From Candidatus Electrothrix rattekaaiensis (GTDB lineage: Bacteria; Desulfobacterota; Desulfobulbia; Desulfobulbales; Desulfobulbaceae): DNA of 64,000 bases. The stretch lies in the NCBI GenBank assembly GCA_032595675.1, contig JAVQMD010000002.1, positions 1,116,001-1,180,000 on the forward strand, read 5' to 3'. Position 1 is the stretch's first letter, and each line of letters starts with the position of its first letter. Below the pieces are notes generated by a model. It was not told the origin of the DNA and made no database searches. It saw nothing but the letters and a program-made list of their open reading frames with translations. Both the position numbers and the translations under genes were made by a program. This document shows, in pieces, positions 62,010-64,000 of the stretch.

Positions 62010-64000
62010 CTATTTATTCGATGCCACTTGAAAATCCAGCCCAATCATCATGTGATTGATGCCGAACTGATAACCGCCTTCAGGTATCGCATCAATAAAA
62101 TGCTTCCGTTCAGGCACCAAAACATCAGCACTTTCTTTGGCACTGATGCTGTTTTCTCCCTCTCTCAGCCCTGTAGGAAAGAGATTGAGCTGCGCCAGAT
62201 AGTCAACATAGGGAAGGCGTTCAACAAAGTCGATAATGCTGCTGGCATATATTTTCCCGCCAAAAACAATATCCGCACCTTCCGTATAAGCCCAAGGAGC
62301 CAGAAAACGATTCAGCTTATCCTGCAAACGATCAATATGATACCCTTCCTCATACCCCTGCCGGAAACGCACTCCCATTCTGACCAGAAAAGGAACATAA
62401 TTCGCATTTTTCACCACGATATTCGCTGAATCCGGTGCCATCGCCTCAATATAGCTCTGAATATCCTCCAGTAAGTTTGCCGGGGCTTTCGGCTCAAACG
62501 GATCAGCAGGCAGGCGGTTGCGGATATCCGGTATGACAACGATCTCCACAGTGCCCGGCCTGCTCTCATTTGCCGGAATGCACTTGACTTTGTAAATCTG
62601 AGGAAAGCGTTCCAAAACTAGATGCTCATAATCCCATACGGTCAGCGCACGTTGTTTATGTCGCAGCCGTTCGCTGACCCGGGTGTAAAACCATTTATCC
62701 TCTTCAGCAGTTTTGCCGCCGAATGATGTGTAGGGTTGACGAACAGCCTTAATGGCCGGGAGAGGATGTAGCAGCTTTTTGATGCTGTCCTTTGCCAAAG
62801 GCTGCCTGAAATGGTCAGGCGCATTGTCGTTGTCAACCAAGGTAGCAGACACGGCTTGGGTATGAATGGCAACAGTATCGCAAACACTGTCAGGCCGCTT
62901 TCTCACACTTGCCCGCAGCCAGTACAGTTCAGAAGGCAGCAAGGTGCTTGGCTTCTCAGGCGCAGGCAGGGCAAATTTGATGATGCCGGAATTGATCAGG
63001 CCGCGAGTCCTATCGTGCAGCACGCCACCGTTCTCTAGTGGGAGCCACTCATTGCCGTCCAAGTAATCCCAGTAAACAGGCGACGGATTCATATCCGCAT
63101 CAGCACTGCCCTCAGCCATCTGGAACAACATGCTCAGATGCTGCGGCGGCTTGAGATTCTCCAAACCGATATACAGTTCGCCTGCCCGGTCGTACTTGGG
63201 CAGGAAAGGATAGCCAGTTATTTTTTCGTCATCTTTAACAGGCTTCACCTCTGCATAGCCGAATGGATGGATATGGAATAATTTTATTTCGTTCTGATTT
63301 TCTTTTAGGCTGGCAGAAGCGTTATAATTTAGGGTCAGTTTTTTAATGACAGGGGTGAAGGGCGGGTTGATTTGGTAATTTTCAGCTTTGATTCCAGTGG
63401 GTCCATTTGCTATTGCTACAGCAAGTTCTGTAGCTTTTTGTGCCGCAAGTGCTGGATAAACTGAATGTTGAAAATCAGGATTCTGCAATTCCCAATAAAT
63501 TTTTTCCACATATCCCTCTTTTGAAAAAGATACTTCATATCCATTATCATTTTTTTTGAAAAGTGCATGTTCTTCATTATCTCTAAAATTATCTGTTTGA
63601 ATTAATATATTAAAAGACAGCTTGCTTTCTATTTTTTTAGTATTATTAGACTGTTTCGTATTGTATGCATTATACGCTTGATAGTAAACATCTGATAGAT
63701 GATCAATATTTACCCATTCATTTTTAAATATTATTTCTGTTATTTTTTTTAAGCGTAGCTCAGAAGATGACAAATAAAAACGTGACCCGACAACAGGTTT
63801 AGGACCGAATGGTTCAAACGGTTTCTTGCAGTCTAATTTTTGAAAATCGTTCCAGATAGTAAAATATGAAAGGTCCTTTACCTCAGCACTTATCGTTATA
63901 TTTGACAATATTTCTTTACGGAACTGTTGATAATACTTTCCTGAATTATTTTTTCCATTTCGATCATCAAAAATAATTTTAAGAATCGGCCAATCAGCCC
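62010..64000 (-). CDS. eCIS baseplate J-like protein, N-terminus outside window
   Basis: At least 662 visible residues; the frame is open through the right edge (codons ADWPILKIIFDDRNGK... lead into ISNITISAEVKD), so the TTG at 63908 is not a real start. AEKVRLR-like RVSERLRHKQRALTVWDYEHLVLERFPQIYKVKC and LLPSELYWLRASVRKRPDS mark an Afp11/gp6-type baseplate protein, as found in eCIS clusters. It is the first visible gene of the minus-strand run, 32 bp before the long fibre gene. Confidence 0.85.
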   Translation of the reverse strand, partial: ADWPILKIIFDDRNGKNNSGKYYQQFRKEILSNITISAEVKDLSYFTIWNDFQKLDCKKPFEPFGPKPVVGSRFYLSSSELRLKKITEIIFKNEWVNIDHLSDVYYQAYNAYNTKQSNNTKKIESKLSFNILIQTDNFRDNEEHALFKKNDNGYEVSFSKEGYVEKIYWELQNPDFQHSVYPALAAQKATELAVAIANGPTGIKAENYQINPPFTPVIKKLTLNYNASASLKENQNEIKLFHIHPFGYAEVKPVKDDEKITGYPFLPKYDRAGELYIGLENLKPPQHLSMLFQMAEGSADADMNPSPVYWDYLDGNEWLPLENGGVLHDRTRGLINSGIIKFALPAPEKPSTLLPSELYWLRASVRKRPDSVCDTVAIHTQAVSATLVDNDNAPDHFRQPLAKDSIKKLLHPLPAIKAVRQPYTSFGGKTAEEDKWFYTRVSERLRHKQRALTVWDYEHLVLERFPQIYKVKCIPANESRPGTVEIVVIPDIRNRLPADPFEPKAPANLLEDIQSYIEAMAPDSANIVVKNANYVPFLVRMGVRFRQGYEEGYHIDRLQDKLNRFLAPWAYTEGADIVFGGKIYASSIIDFVERLPYVDYLAQLNLFPTGLREGENSISAKESADVLVPERKHFIDAIPEGGYQFGINHMMIGLDFQVASNK

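Noticed and set aside
63908-63908. TTG as the start of the baseplate J-like gene
   Set aside because: The frame stays open to the window edge with plausible codons, so the real start is outside.
43475-64000. Prophage
   Set aside because: No capsid, portal, terminase or integrase genes; DUF4157 cargo, CIS_TMP and AAA+ ATPase point to an eCIS.

Overview
The window looks like a chromosomal segment of a Gram-negative delta-proteobacterial-type organism. LptF, ClpS/ClpA, RNase G, YqgE and an anaerobe-style cobalamin block fit Desulfobulbales, and a cable-bacterium relative is possible. That placement is inference from gene content, not a measurement. No plasmid or phage replication genes are visible.

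Layout. 1-5.1 kb: the 3' part of a large SF1 helicase fused to a Vsr/DUF559-like nuclease, then a decayed Rpn-type nuclease gene. 5.1-20.2 kb: a mostly housekeeping core with a membrane-anchored transglutaminase, clpS-clpA, holA, an intact IS1634-family element with target duplication, rng with a terminator, an M23 peptidase, lptF with a C-terminal Cys domain, a LPG-synthase-like membrane protein, a PAP2 phosphatase and tRNA-Arg(CCG). 20.1-28.7 kb: an accessory island bounded by the tRNA-Arg anticodon region and an 18-bp near-copy of it at 28,680. It carries a DUF4411 PIN / XRE-ImmA pair, a gene-free stretch with twin palindromes and an 11-unit 21-bp repeat, a nuclease-methylase fusion with its specificity subunit, a RhuM remnant, and a wrecked HigBA module split by a second IS. 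28.7-38.2 kb: core genes again (yqgE, a secreted protein, Uma2, an orphan HipB-like regulator, cobU-cobT-cobS-cobD/Q fusion, mltG).

38.2-64 kb: dominated by an extracellular contractile injection system (eCIS) on the minus strand. Reading with transcription from the right edge: a baseplate J-like protein (cut by the window end), a long fibre with an internal S74 domain, a shorter S74 protein, six small proteins sharing a coiled-coil N-terminus but carrying different C-terminal tips (with a membrane protein and an all-helical unknown between them), a giant second baseplate protein with tandem Ig-like modules, the CIS tape-measure protein, and a 1330-residue DUF4157 effector ending in a nuclease-like DHxPP domain. 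An eCIS-type AAA+ ATPase and a possible cysteine peptidase/lipoprotein pair lie further downstream, separated by an insertion containing MazEF, a DUF4143 ATPase and a broken REP-associated transposase. The sheath, tube and spike genes should lie beyond the right edge.

The most unusual system is the fibre-tip cassette array between the two baseplate genes. It looks like a repertoire of receptor-binding tips on a shared docking coil, feeding one injection machine and one large payload.
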